NCBI GenBank assembly: GCA_018396935.1
Contig: JAGTRA010000028.1
Coordinates: 3,644-9,917 of the forward strand
From: Candidatus Bathyarchaeota archaeon
GTDB lineage: Archaea > Thermoproteota > Bathyarchaeia > Bathyarchaeales > Bathycorpusculaceae
DNA length: 6,274 nt
Direction of reading: 5' to 3'
Shown here in pieces: positions 1 to 5,627 of this stretch. The position numbers were made by a program, and so were the translations under genes. The notes under the pieces are model-generated. The model saw nothing but the letters and a program-made list of their open reading frames with translations, was not told where the DNA came from and did no database searches. Numbering within the stretch: the first letter of the stretch is position 1; the number at the start of each line of letters is the position of its first letter.

Positions 1-1
1 G

Positions 2-226
2 GAAGGTCTGTGGGAGAAGAGACTTACAGAATACGACTTAATAGTTGCCATGGAACCTATACACAAAGACTACATTCTAAAATTATGCCCCCAATGCCGA
101 AATAAAATAGTAGTTTGGAATATTCCAGATCCGTACTTGATGGATAAGAGTGACATGCAAAAGATTTTCCACCAAATAAAGGCCAAAGTTACAGAGTTAG
201 CTTCTCTGCAACCACAGGTTTATTAG
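2..226 (+). CDS. C-terminal fragment of a low-molecular-weight protein tyrosine phosphatase-like protein (5' end outside window)
   Basis: The frame is open from the window edge to a TAG at 224-226 and gives about 74 residues. It reads YDLIVAMEPIHKDYIL, then KIVVWNIPDPY, then a helical tail. This matches the end of the low-molecular-weight PTP fold and the related 'predicted protein tyrosine phosphatase' group: a buried strand ending in VAM, a helix, then a strand leading into an Asp-Pro motif whose Asp is the general acid in LMW-PTPs. The CX5R phosphate-binding loop would lie near the N-terminus, outside the window, so catalytic competence cannot be judged. Members dephosphorylate phosphotyrosine proteins or act as arsenate-reductase-like enzymes; the substrate here is unknown. 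The methyltransferase gene starts 24 bases downstream on the same strand, so cotranscription is likely. The family call rests on a short fragment. Confidence 0.6.
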   Translation, partial: EGLWEKRLTEYDLIVAMEPIHKDYILKLCPQCRNKIVVWNIPDPYLMDKSDMQKIFHQIKAKVTELASLQPQVY

Positions 227-250
227 GTTTAATGTTAAATATTGATTCTT

Positions 251-852
251 ATGGCTTCGATTATTTTTATTATTGAACATCTTGAACCTGAAGTTAGTAA
301 GTGGTTATTGTTCGAATATATGCATGCTTCGGAAATCGTTGGTAAAGAAAAATTATGGTTTACAAATGTTAAAAGAATCGAGGATTTTCAAAAACTTAAA
401 ACGTTAGGGAGAGTTTGCTTAGAGAGGGCTTTTGAATTATTCCCACCATTCAAGGTCATAGTTTTAGATCCTAAAGCAAACCTATCCTTAAAACCAAATG
501 ACTTTGAGGGGAAAGAAGCCGTAATAATAGGTGGAATCTTAGGCGATCATCCTCCTAAAGGAAGAACAAGCAAACTTCTAACGGCTACTCTACCAGGAGC
601 TATTGTTCGGAATATTGGAAAAGTTCAATTCTCCATTGATGGAGCTATATATGTCGCAAAGCTTGTAAGTGAAGGCACCCCGCTAGAGGCCATTTCAGTT
701 AAAAGAGGCTTAAGAATTAAGTTAAAGGAGAAATTTATCTGCCCTACGCTTACCCCATTAAGAATGGTAAGCCTCTCATCAACCCTAAGTTAATTGAATA
801 TTTATGTTCAGAGGAAATACTTGAAGATGAGGAAAAAATGCTGAGAAATTAA
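251..852 (+). CDS. Sfm1/DUF431-type SPOUT SAM-dependent methyltransferase, interrupted by a -1 frameshift
   Basis: The protein opens with a strand and IIEHLEPEVSKW, followed by FEYMHA, a central VIVLDPKA strand, and the diagnostic GGILGDHPPKGRT loop near residues 94-106. These match the DUF431 family. Yeast Sfm1, a SPOUT-fold member, methylates an arginine of ribosomal protein Rps3; the archaeal substrate is not known to me. I prefer ATG 251 over TTG 242 because family members begin only a few residues before the IEH motif. Neither start has a clear SD. The original frame ends at 793 with an unrelated tail (CPTLTPLRM...). The -1 frame from about 736 gives the family-like C-terminus LPYAYPIKNGKPLINPKLIEYL and runs to TAA 850-852. 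Restoring one base gives 603 nt, or 200 residues, close to the family's usual length. An assembly or sequencing error is likeliest, with true pseudogenisation or recoding possible. Confidence 0.85.
731..741 (+). other. Frameshift site in the Sfm1-like gene (probable one-base deletion)
   Basis: The zero frame reads GAG AAA TTT ATC TGC CCT and loses family similarity after Phe. Adding one T to the TTT run (734-736) gives GAG AAA TTT TAT CTG CCC TAC, that is EKFYLPYAYP, and continues with conserved sequence to 852. The AAATTTA string resembles a slippery heptamer, but it is out of phase with the zero-frame codons (AAA TTT A rather than A AAT TTA). Confidence 0.8.
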
Positions 853-1362
853 TCATAGTCTAAGCTTAGATCGTATTCTGGGGAGCCACTCCCGTTGCAT
901 TTGAACAACTCCAAATCCTGTAAGCCTGTAGTCTCCATCAGGGTTCTTCTCAACGATCCCCATTTTTATTAGCTCACCTAGGCGAGTGCTGGTTATTTTT
1001 CCGCTTTTTCCAAGCCTGCTCTGAAGCTCCTCCCTTGACATAGAGTCGGTATTCAATACGCCTAATTTATGCCCAACATAAGCCGCTAGTAAATGTATAG
1101 CTAATGTCTCGTTATCTGTAAGTTTCACCTTAGATACCAGCAGATATGGTTTATTTTCGATAAAGCCAACAATACCTTTGCAAGCCTCAACTAGCTCACT
1201 TAGATCCATTTTTAGAGTTAGAGCCTTCGCCATTTCAAAGGCTGGAATTAATTCGCTGAAAAACTTGTTAACAGCAAGCCATACTTCATTAATGTTTCCA
1301 GTAAAAGTTTTTTCCAAGTCGCAGTACTTAACATGAATTGTTATGTTGTTTTCAGTTTTCAA
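853..1362 (-). CDS. Winged-helix-like protein of unknown function, second copy of a tandem paralogous pair
   Basis: This 169-residue protein is not matched to a named family. Residues 7-24 form a beta-rich N-terminus (ITIHVKYCDLEKTFTG), followed by a helix at 26-46. A linker with KGIVGF (62-67) leads to a C-terminal half (80-169) that looks like a winged helix. That half contains KLTDNETLAIHLLAAY, a helix EELQSRLGKS, a likely recognition helix STRLGELIKMGIVEK (125-139), a wing at DGDYRLT, and a terminal helix WLPRIRSKL. The start is TTG at 1362, supported by AGGAG (1372-1376) nine bases upstream and by N-terminal alignment with the upstream paralog; the next Met is about residue 44. It overlaps the upstream gene by four bases (TTGA), implying translational coupling. 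It could be a DNA-binding regulator or a protein-interaction module. No membrane segment or catalytic motif is visible. Confidence 0.8.
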   Translation of the reverse strand: MKTENNITIHVKYCDLEKTFTGNINEVWLAVNKFFSELIPAFEMAKALTLKMDLSELVEACKGIVGFIENKPYLLVSKVKLTDNETLAIHLLAAYVGHKLGVLNTDSMSREELQSRLGKSGKITSTRLGELIKMGIVEKNPDGDYRLTGFGVVQMQREWLPRIRSKLRL

Positions 1363-1832
1363 CTTATTTTACTCCTGAGTTTAGGAAGAACTTCCTCCTC
1401 AATCCATTTCTCACCATGAACTGTAAGCTTAAACTCAGGCCTTTTGGGATCAGGTTTGAAAACATGCCCTCGCTTAGTCATTTCATTAAGACGGGCAGGG
1501 ACCATTGACTTTATACCACTTGATTCAAGGAGCTTCTGAATTTGCGTTGCCGTATTTTGTCTACCTTCAGAAGCATAGAGGATCAAACCTATAGCTTCAT
1601 AGTGGGTTAGGTTTTCTTTTGTTGCAATAACGGGGCCTTCTGTGGTGAACTCAATTATACCTCTTAATTGAGCTGCCACAGAGGGTGTTAGCTTACCAGA
1701 AACAATGCCGGATACTTCTTCAACAAAGTTTTCTGGAATCTCTTTAAGTAGATTTAGCACATCATTAGGGTTTTCGCCTTCAATCACAATTTCACCGAAT
1801 GAGGTTTTAATGTGAACTTCAATTCTCTTCAT
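1359..1832 (-). CDS. Winged-helix-like protein of unknown function, first copy of a tandem paralogous pair
   Basis: This 157-residue protein starts at ATG 1832 with a GAGGGAG Shine-Dalgarno just upstream. The N-terminus (IEVHIKTSFGEIVIEGENP, residues 4-22) is a two-strand element followed by a helix with a Leu-rich face (23-40). RGIIEF (57-62) precedes LTHYEAIGLILYA (75-87). The C-terminal half resembles a winged helix: helix TQIQKLLESSGI, likely recognition helix VPARLNEMTKRGHVFK (111-126), wing strand EFKLT, and final helix EEEVLPKLRSKI. The same order and anchors (RGII/KGIV, LT..E, RL.E..K.G.V.K, LT..G, LP+.RSK) recur in the downstream gene, showing divergent paralogs. The family is unnamed to me. 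Transcriptional regulation or another nucleic-acid or protein-binding role is inferred from fold resemblance only. It is the first gene of a two-gene unit with its own leader. Confidence 0.8.
   Translation of the reverse strand: MKRIEVHIKTSFGEIVIEGENPNDVLNLLKEIPENFVEEVSGIVSGKLTPSVAAQLRGIIEFTTEGPVIATKENLTHYEAIGLILYASEGRQNTATQIQKLLESSGIKSMVPARLNEMTKRGHVFKPDPKRPEFKLTVHGEKWIEEEVLPKLRSKIS
1372..1376 (-). promoter_or_regulatory. Shine-Dalgarno AGGAG for the TTG-started winged-helix gene
   Basis: On the minus strand AGGAG lies within the last codons of the upstream paralog, nine bases before TTG 1362. It decides the non-ATG start, because the next in-frame Met would remove the conserved N-terminal domain. 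Confidence 0.7.
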
Positions 1833-1836
1833 AAGT

Positions 1837-1843
1837 CTCCCTC
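1837..1843 (-). promoter_or_regulatory. Shine-Dalgarno GAGGGAG for the first winged-helix gene
   Basis: The minus strand reads GAGGGAGACTT before ATG 1832. The GAGG part is seven bases from the start, which confirms this ATG and implies a leadered mRNA. Confidence 0.6.
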
Positions 1844-1855
1844 AAGCTAAAACTC

Positions 1856-1865
1856 CTTTATAATG
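1856..1865 (-). promoter_or_regulatory. Possible proximal TATA-like element of the winged-helix pair
   Basis: The minus strand reads CATTATAAAG. Archaeal transcription starts about 25 bases downstream of a TATA box, which would place the start almost on the ATG and leave the SD outside the transcript. It is therefore less attractive than the distal element at 1912-1922. Confidence 0.25.
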
Positions 1866-1872
1866 CTGGCAC

Positions 1873-1880
1873 CCCCGGGG
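1873..1880. repeat. GC-only palindrome CCCCGGGG in an AT-rich intergenic region
   Basis: This eight-base perfect palindrome, adjacent to a GGATCC palindrome (1879-1884), stands out from its AT-rich surroundings in the predicted leader. It could be an operator-like site or chance. It has no loop, so it is not a simple terminator hairpin. Confidence 0.3.
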
Positions 1881-1911
1881 ATCCTTTGCATGTTTAAATT
1901 AATTTACCACA

Positions 1912-1922
1912 GATATAAAAAG
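1912..1922 (-). promoter_or_regulatory. Likely TATA box of the winged-helix pair
   Basis: The minus strand reads CTTTTTATATC, a good match to archaeal TATA boxes. It predicts a start near 1890 and a leader of about 58 bases that includes the SD and a short GC-rich palindrome. No clear BRE was identified. Confidence 0.45.
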
Positions 1923-2014
1923 TAAAGTGGTTTGTATTTTTAGGGTTTGCGTACTAGTTTCTGTTAATCCTTGGTTTTTAACATGTAATTGCATAGCAAG
2001 CTTGAAAATGACTT

Positions 2015-3646
2015 TCAGCCTCGCATTTTAACTATATAGAGAATAAAAAGCCCAACTATGGAGAGTGGTGCTGCAACTCCGATATACGGGATTATCTTAG
2101 TAATTAAAGGAGGCTCCTCCACCCTAATAATGAAGGGACCGTAGCTACAACCATGAATCTGACCATTCCCAGCGTATTTTGCCTCCAAAATAAGGTAGCC
2201 GGGTTCTTTAAGCGTAAAATTCGCTGTAAAAAAGCCGTTTTCATCAGTTTTACATTCTATTTGGTTGACTTCATCTTGCATTTTAAAGGTGAATGTTATA
2301 GTTTGACCACTTATCTTGGGAGTTAGGAAGCCATTTATGATGATTTTACCACCAACGGTCACCTTTTCAGGCACACTAGTTAAGTTTATGGCAGAGGCAT
2401 GTTTTACTATATAACTTCCTTCAGCTACCATTTTATTCATTAAAACGTCGATAGCTTCAACTCTATATCTGACTTCGGTACCCACAGCCTGCCCGGGTAT
2501 AATTCCCTGGCACGTATTATTCCCAATGATTTCCATTTCCGTTTTATTAGTGGTTTTCCAATTGTTTGTAGAGTAGATCAGACTTGCATTTTTTAGGTTG
2601 AATGGTGTTGAGATATAGGATATGCTGATTTCCGTATTAGGGTAGACCTGTGTCGGAATCTTAAGCGGTTTTAGCTCAGAGCCGCCGAACTTTGTCTTCA
2701 CTAGGAATTTTATTGCACCCCTCCCTGATTCACCAATGAAGACGAGATGATAGGTAATCGGTTCTTCTGTTCTTAACTCCTTGGGGAGAGTGAAGTTTAT
2801 AAGCATGTCTTTACCATAGTCCCCGCAACTTGTGTATGCTATGCCTCTATAGCCTTTACTTTCCAGGTTAAAGCCGCCGATAACATCCTTGACTTCGCCG
2901 TATAACCCAGGCTCCCATGGTAGAGGCATCCCCCCAACGATGGTTTTGTTCTTAGCTTTTGGATTCGTCATTAGATAAAGTCTTGCCTCGTACATATCTA
3001 ATGTTTCTGGGACTTCGATCCAAATCTCTATACGAGAGCTATTTGTTACAAATTCGTAAGCCCAACTTGTGCGAAACGACGGGTAACCTGTGTTGTTTTT
3101 TCCTTCAACATAATGTTGATACCACTTATTGCATTCAATGTGCTCTATAATCATAAAGGTTGCTCCCTCGGAGCCGTGGCTTTCTTTAGCATCATTGGCA
3201 ATGACGAAAATGTACTCCCCAGAATGTTTAGGAACAAAATATGGTTCCAAGCCTGGAGTTACTATGCTTTCTGGAATTCCAGCAGCATTAGTGCTATGGC
3301 ACTCGAGTTCACCTAGGGGATTATAAACAAATATGTCATAGTCTGTTTTTGGGCCTGAACCTAAGTTAACCCAGGATCCATAAAGGTATATGTGATAGCT
3401 TTTGTTAGCTTCTAGGGGACATGCTACTTTACAATGACTGCCTATTGGGATTTGTCCATCATTAAATCGTATCGGAAACATAGGCTTTTTAATTATTATC
3501 GTCTCAGCAGCGCCTTTTTCGCCATTAAATTTTACATGTTGCTGATATTCTGAATCATCCTGTATATTTGCAGAGACATAACCAATACATATAATAGCAG
3601 ACAGTGCTAGCGCCAATAATCCTGAAGTCATTCTTGTTCCTTTCAT
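2015..3646 (-). CDS. Secreted, C-terminally membrane-anchored surface protein with Ig-like domains
   Basis: This 543-residue protein (from ATG 3646) has a signal peptide: Lys/Arg at 2-5, a hydrophobic core at 8-22 (GLLALALSAIICIGY), and likely cleavage after VSA (24-26). Next come beta-rich domains. Around 60-170 there is a pre-peptidase-C-like stretch (DYDIFVYNP ... SGEYIFVIAND). Residues 170-326 are another beta region. Residues 327-419 hold an Ig/Fn3-like domain with YSTNNWKTT ... IPGQAVGTEVRYRVEAID, and 420-511 hold an Ig-like domain with TDENGFFTANFTLKEPG. A TM helix (about 518-539) and KMRG end place the bulk outside the cell. I count ten N-X-S/T sequons and eight non-signal cysteines, which could form disulfides. 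No protease or glycosidase motif is visible, so adhesion or an S-layer-associated role is inference. TTG 3676 and ATG 3631 are alternative starts; ATG 3646 keeps a normal signal peptide. gatE ends 60 bases upstream. Confidence 0.85.
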   Translation of the reverse strand: MKGTRMTSGLLALALSAIICIGYVSANIQDDSEYQQHVKFNGEKGAAETIIIKKPMFPIRFNDGQIPIGSHCKVACPLEANKSYHIYLYGSWVNLGSGPKTDYDIFVYNPLGELECHSTNAAGIPESIVTPGLEPYFVPKHSGEYIFVIANDAKESHGSEGATFMIIEHIECNKWYQHYVEGKNNTGYPSFRTSWAYEFVTNSSRIEIWIEVPETLDMYEARLYLMTNPKAKNKTIVGGMPLPWEPGLYGEVKDVIGGFNLESKGYRGIAYTSCGDYGKDMLINFTLPKELRTEEPITYHLVFIGESGRGAIKFLVKTKFGGSELKPLKIPTQVYPNTEISISYISTPFNLKNASLIYSTNNWKTTNKTEMEIIGNNTCQGIIPGQAVGTEVRYRVEAIDVLMNKMVAEGSYIVKHASAINLTSVPEKVTVGGKIIINGFLTPKISGQTITFTFKMQDEVNQIECKTDENGFFTANFTLKEPGYLILEAKYAGNGQIHGCSYGPFIIRVEEPPLITKIIPYIGVAAPLSIVGLFILYIVKMRG

Positions 3647-3659
3647 AGAGAACCTTAAC

Positions 3660-3667
3660 TTATATAG
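3660..3667 (-). promoter_or_regulatory. TATA-like element upstream of the surface-protein gene
   Basis: The minus strand reads CTATATAA in the short gap after gatE. It predicts a start near 3638, between ATG 3646 and ATG 3631. That would favour the later ATG, which has AAAGGA (3638-3643) six bases upstream, if this promoter is used. Readthrough from gatE would allow ATG 3646, which has a weaker AAGG at 3653-3656. Confidence 0.4.
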
Positions 3668-3706
3668 AAGCTCCAATCTAGCTTATTTTTTGCGAATGCG
3701 CATTAC

Positions 3707-5602
3707 TTATTTTAAATTAAGTTTGCTCTTCAATATGTTACTCACAAGTTTGGCGTCAGCTTTGCCCCTTAGCTCCTTCATTATTACCCCCATAAGAAAC
3801 CCAAAGGCCTTGTCTTTTCCTTCATCGATTACTTTTCTATTTTTGATTATTATGTCCTCTATGACTTTTTCAACCTCTTCCCTTGATAACATCCTCAATC
3901 CGAGACTTCCTAAAGCTTCATAAACATTTTTTCCCTCATTCTTCGCCAGCCAAGTTACTATCTCTGGAAGGGCTTCTTTAGCGACTTCTCCCTTATCTAC
4001 GAGCCTAAATAGTTCTAAAAGCTGATCATCTGCAATTTTCTCTACGGGTATACCCTCACGTTTAAGAGACTTCATAGTTTCTGTTAGAAAAGCTGCTACA
4101 AAAGTTGATGAAACCTTTGTCTCTTTAATTATTGATTCAAAAATTCCCGAGTACTCTGAGTCTAAAAGTTGTTTTGCCAGCTTTTCGTTAAGGTGATGCT
4201 CTGATATGAATCTTTTAAGCTTTTCTTCTGGCATTTCGGGAAGATTGGCTTTTAATTGGTTGATGTATTCTTCAGGTAATCTGATGGGCGGGATATCTGT
4301 TTCAGGGTACATTCTAGCTGCGCCCGGTCGGGGTCGCATGTAACTAGTTGTACCATCTGGCTTCGCGACGCGCGTTTCCTCAGGTACACCCTTTATGGCT
4401 TCTTTAGCCCTTTCAATAACAGCCCTTAAAGCATCTACAGCGTTTTCAGGTTTATCGGCTATGAAAACTACAGCGTCCATCTCTCCGGCTCTAACTCTCT
4501 TCCTAAGAGTTTCAATTTCTTCAAGGGTTATTCCATAAGCTGGCATTTCATCAGTATGAAATATTCCTCCAACTCTTCCCCAGAACTTTGCACGGTCAGC
4601 CATTTCTGTCCCTAGACGCGTTCCAGGCATTAACTCCCACTTTAGGAGGCCTGCAAACCTTGGCAACTTTACTGCAAAAACTCTCATTCCGCCTTCTAAA
4701 GCCTTGCGAATAACCTTGCAAGATGTTTGGTTAAAAATATCCGTGACGTCTATAAACTCTTCTTTAATTTCCCCCTCCCTAATACCCCTATTCCTTAACT
4801 CCTCGCTTATTTTTATAAGATTTAATTGTCTCTGAACCTCGTACTCTATAACCGTTGGAATTAATTCAAGCTCTTGTACACCTTTTATCTCTACTAATGC
4901 ACCTCCATCTATAGATATGTTTAAATCTTGGCGAATTGTGCCTATCCCTCGCTTGACTCTGCCAGTAGCTCTCAGTATTTTGCCTATGGCCAGGGCTACT
5001 TGTCCAGCTTCCTCTGGTGTGCTTATAACAGGGGCTGTTGCTACCTCAAGTAATGGTATGCCCAAACGGTCTATGCGATAATGTATAATTGACCCGCTTT
5101 GTCCCGTTTTTCGAGCAGCATCCTCCTCTAGGCTTACATGTTGGATTGGAATAATTTTCTCTCCAACCTTTATGAAGCCATTTAAAGCGATGACACAAGT
5201 CCTTTGAAATCCCGTGGTATTGGAGCCATCAATAACAGTTTTGCGCATGACATGAATTTCATCCACTGGAGTAGCATTCATCATAAGTGCAGCGGTTAAG
5301 GCTATTTCAACAGCTTCCATGCTCAATGAATGAGGGGGTTCCTCATCCATTTCTACAAGACAACTCGTTTCTCTATCTGCCTCGTATAGAATTTTAACCC
5401 CTTTTTGAAACTCAAAATAAGCTGCAGGGTCTATTTGACCTAATTCGCTTTGTGTCGGCCTCAGCCGTCTTGTAAAGGTAATTTCAGCCTCCTTTTTGGA
5501 AAGTTCAGGTTTACAGCGGCAGAATAATTTAGTGGCGGTGTTTAATTGCTGATGAACTTCTAAACCAACTTTCAATCCTACCTTAGCATAATCCACAGTC
5601 AC
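3707..5602 (-). CDS. gatE: Glutamyl-tRNA(Gln) amidotransferase subunit E
   Basis: This 631-residue protein is the usual full length for GatE. With GatD it forms the archaeal enzyme that activates Glu-tRNA(Gln) by phosphorylation and amidates it to Gln-tRNA(Gln) in the cytoplasm. The GatB/E catalytic core is clear: GLEVHQQL (13-20) with LFCRC (26-30), then DEEPPHSLS, MRKTVIDGSNTTGFQRT, LEEDAARKTG, YRIDRLGIPLLEVAT and EIKGVQELELI. An insertion after roughly residue 280 (IDVTDIF ... ELMPGTRLGTEMADRAKF ... VVFIADK) is the AspRS-like GAD domain that separates GatE from bacterial GatB. The C-terminus (about 450-631) is the helical and YqeY-like tRNA-binding tail, ending in GFLMGVIMKELRGKADAKLV. The start is GTG 5602, with GGTG at 5608-5611 as a plausible SD. 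It lies 25 bases after gatD, so a gatDE operon is expected. No key motif is missing. Confidence 0.97.
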   Translation of the reverse strand: MTVDYAKVGLKVGLEVHQQLNTATKLFCRCKPELSKKEAEITFTRRLRPTQSELGQIDPAAYFEFQKGVKILYEADRETSCLVEMDEEPPHSLSMEAVEIALTAALMMNATPVDEIHVMRKTVIDGSNTTGFQRTCVIALNGFIKVGEKIIPIQHVSLEEDAARKTGQSGSIIHYRIDRLGIPLLEVATAPVISTPEEAGQVALAIGKILRATGRVKRGIGTIRQDLNISIDGGALVEIKGVQELELIPTVIEYEVQRQLNLIKISEELRNRGIREGEIKEEFIDVTDIFNQTSCKVIRKALEGGMRVFAVKLPRFAGLLKWELMPGTRLGTEMADRAKFWGRVGGIFHTDEMPAYGITLEEIETLRKRVRAGEMDAVVFIADKPENAVDALRAVIERAKEAIKGVPEETRVAKPDGTTSYMRPRPGAARMYPETDIPPIRLPEEYINQLKANLPEMPEEKLKRFISEHHLNEKLAKQLLDSEYSGIFESIIKETKVSSTFVAAFLTETMKSLKREGIPVEKIADDQLLELFRLVDKGEVAKEALPEIVTWLAKNEGKNVYEALGSLGLRMLSREEVEKVIEDIIIKNRKVIDEGKDKAFGFLMGVIMKELRGKADAKLVSNILKSKLNLK

Positions 5603-5607
5603 GGTCT

Positions 5608-5611
5608 ACAC
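5608..5611 (-). promoter_or_regulatory. Possible SD (GGTG) for the GTG start of gatE
   Basis: The minus strand reads GGTG five bases before GTG 5602, complementary to the CACC of the archaeal 16S 3' tail. It supports GTG 5602 over the in-frame GTG two codons later. Confidence 0.4.
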
Positions 5612-5627
5612 CACTAGTAATTTTTCC

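Noticed and set aside
242..250. TTG start for the methyltransferase
   Set aside because: ATG 251 gives the family-like N-terminus only a few residues before the IEH motif, and no SD supports the earlier TTG.
729..738. Programmed -1 frameshifting on AAATTTA
   Set aside because: The string is out of phase with the zero-frame codons for a canonical X XXY YYZ site, and I see no obvious downstream stem. A missing base explains it more simply.
1873..1884. Cloning-vector contamination (CCCCGGGGATCC resembles a polylinker)
   Set aside because: The match is only about a dozen bases, flanking bases diverge from polylinker sequence, and coding content on both sides is archaeal-like. It is probably chance.
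1833..2014. tRNA or C/D box sRNA in the intergenic gap
   Set aside because: I found no cloverleaf, no T-loop consensus, and no paired C and D boxes at suitable spacing on either strand.
2959..3326. Three plus-strand open frames of 63-67 codons
   Set aside because: They lie opposite the surface-protein gene, overlap each other in different frames, and show no domain or start signal. The minus-strand protein has coherent signal peptide, domains and anchor.
3690..3923. Plus-strand open frame of 77 codons with hydrophobic content
   Set aside because: It is antisense to the conserved C-terminal tail of GatE. Its hydrophobicity reflects the complement of Glu/Lys-rich codons.
3707..5602. Annotation as bacterial-type gatB
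   Set aside because: The AspRS-like GAD insertion, the 631-residue length and the adjacent gatD identify GatE.
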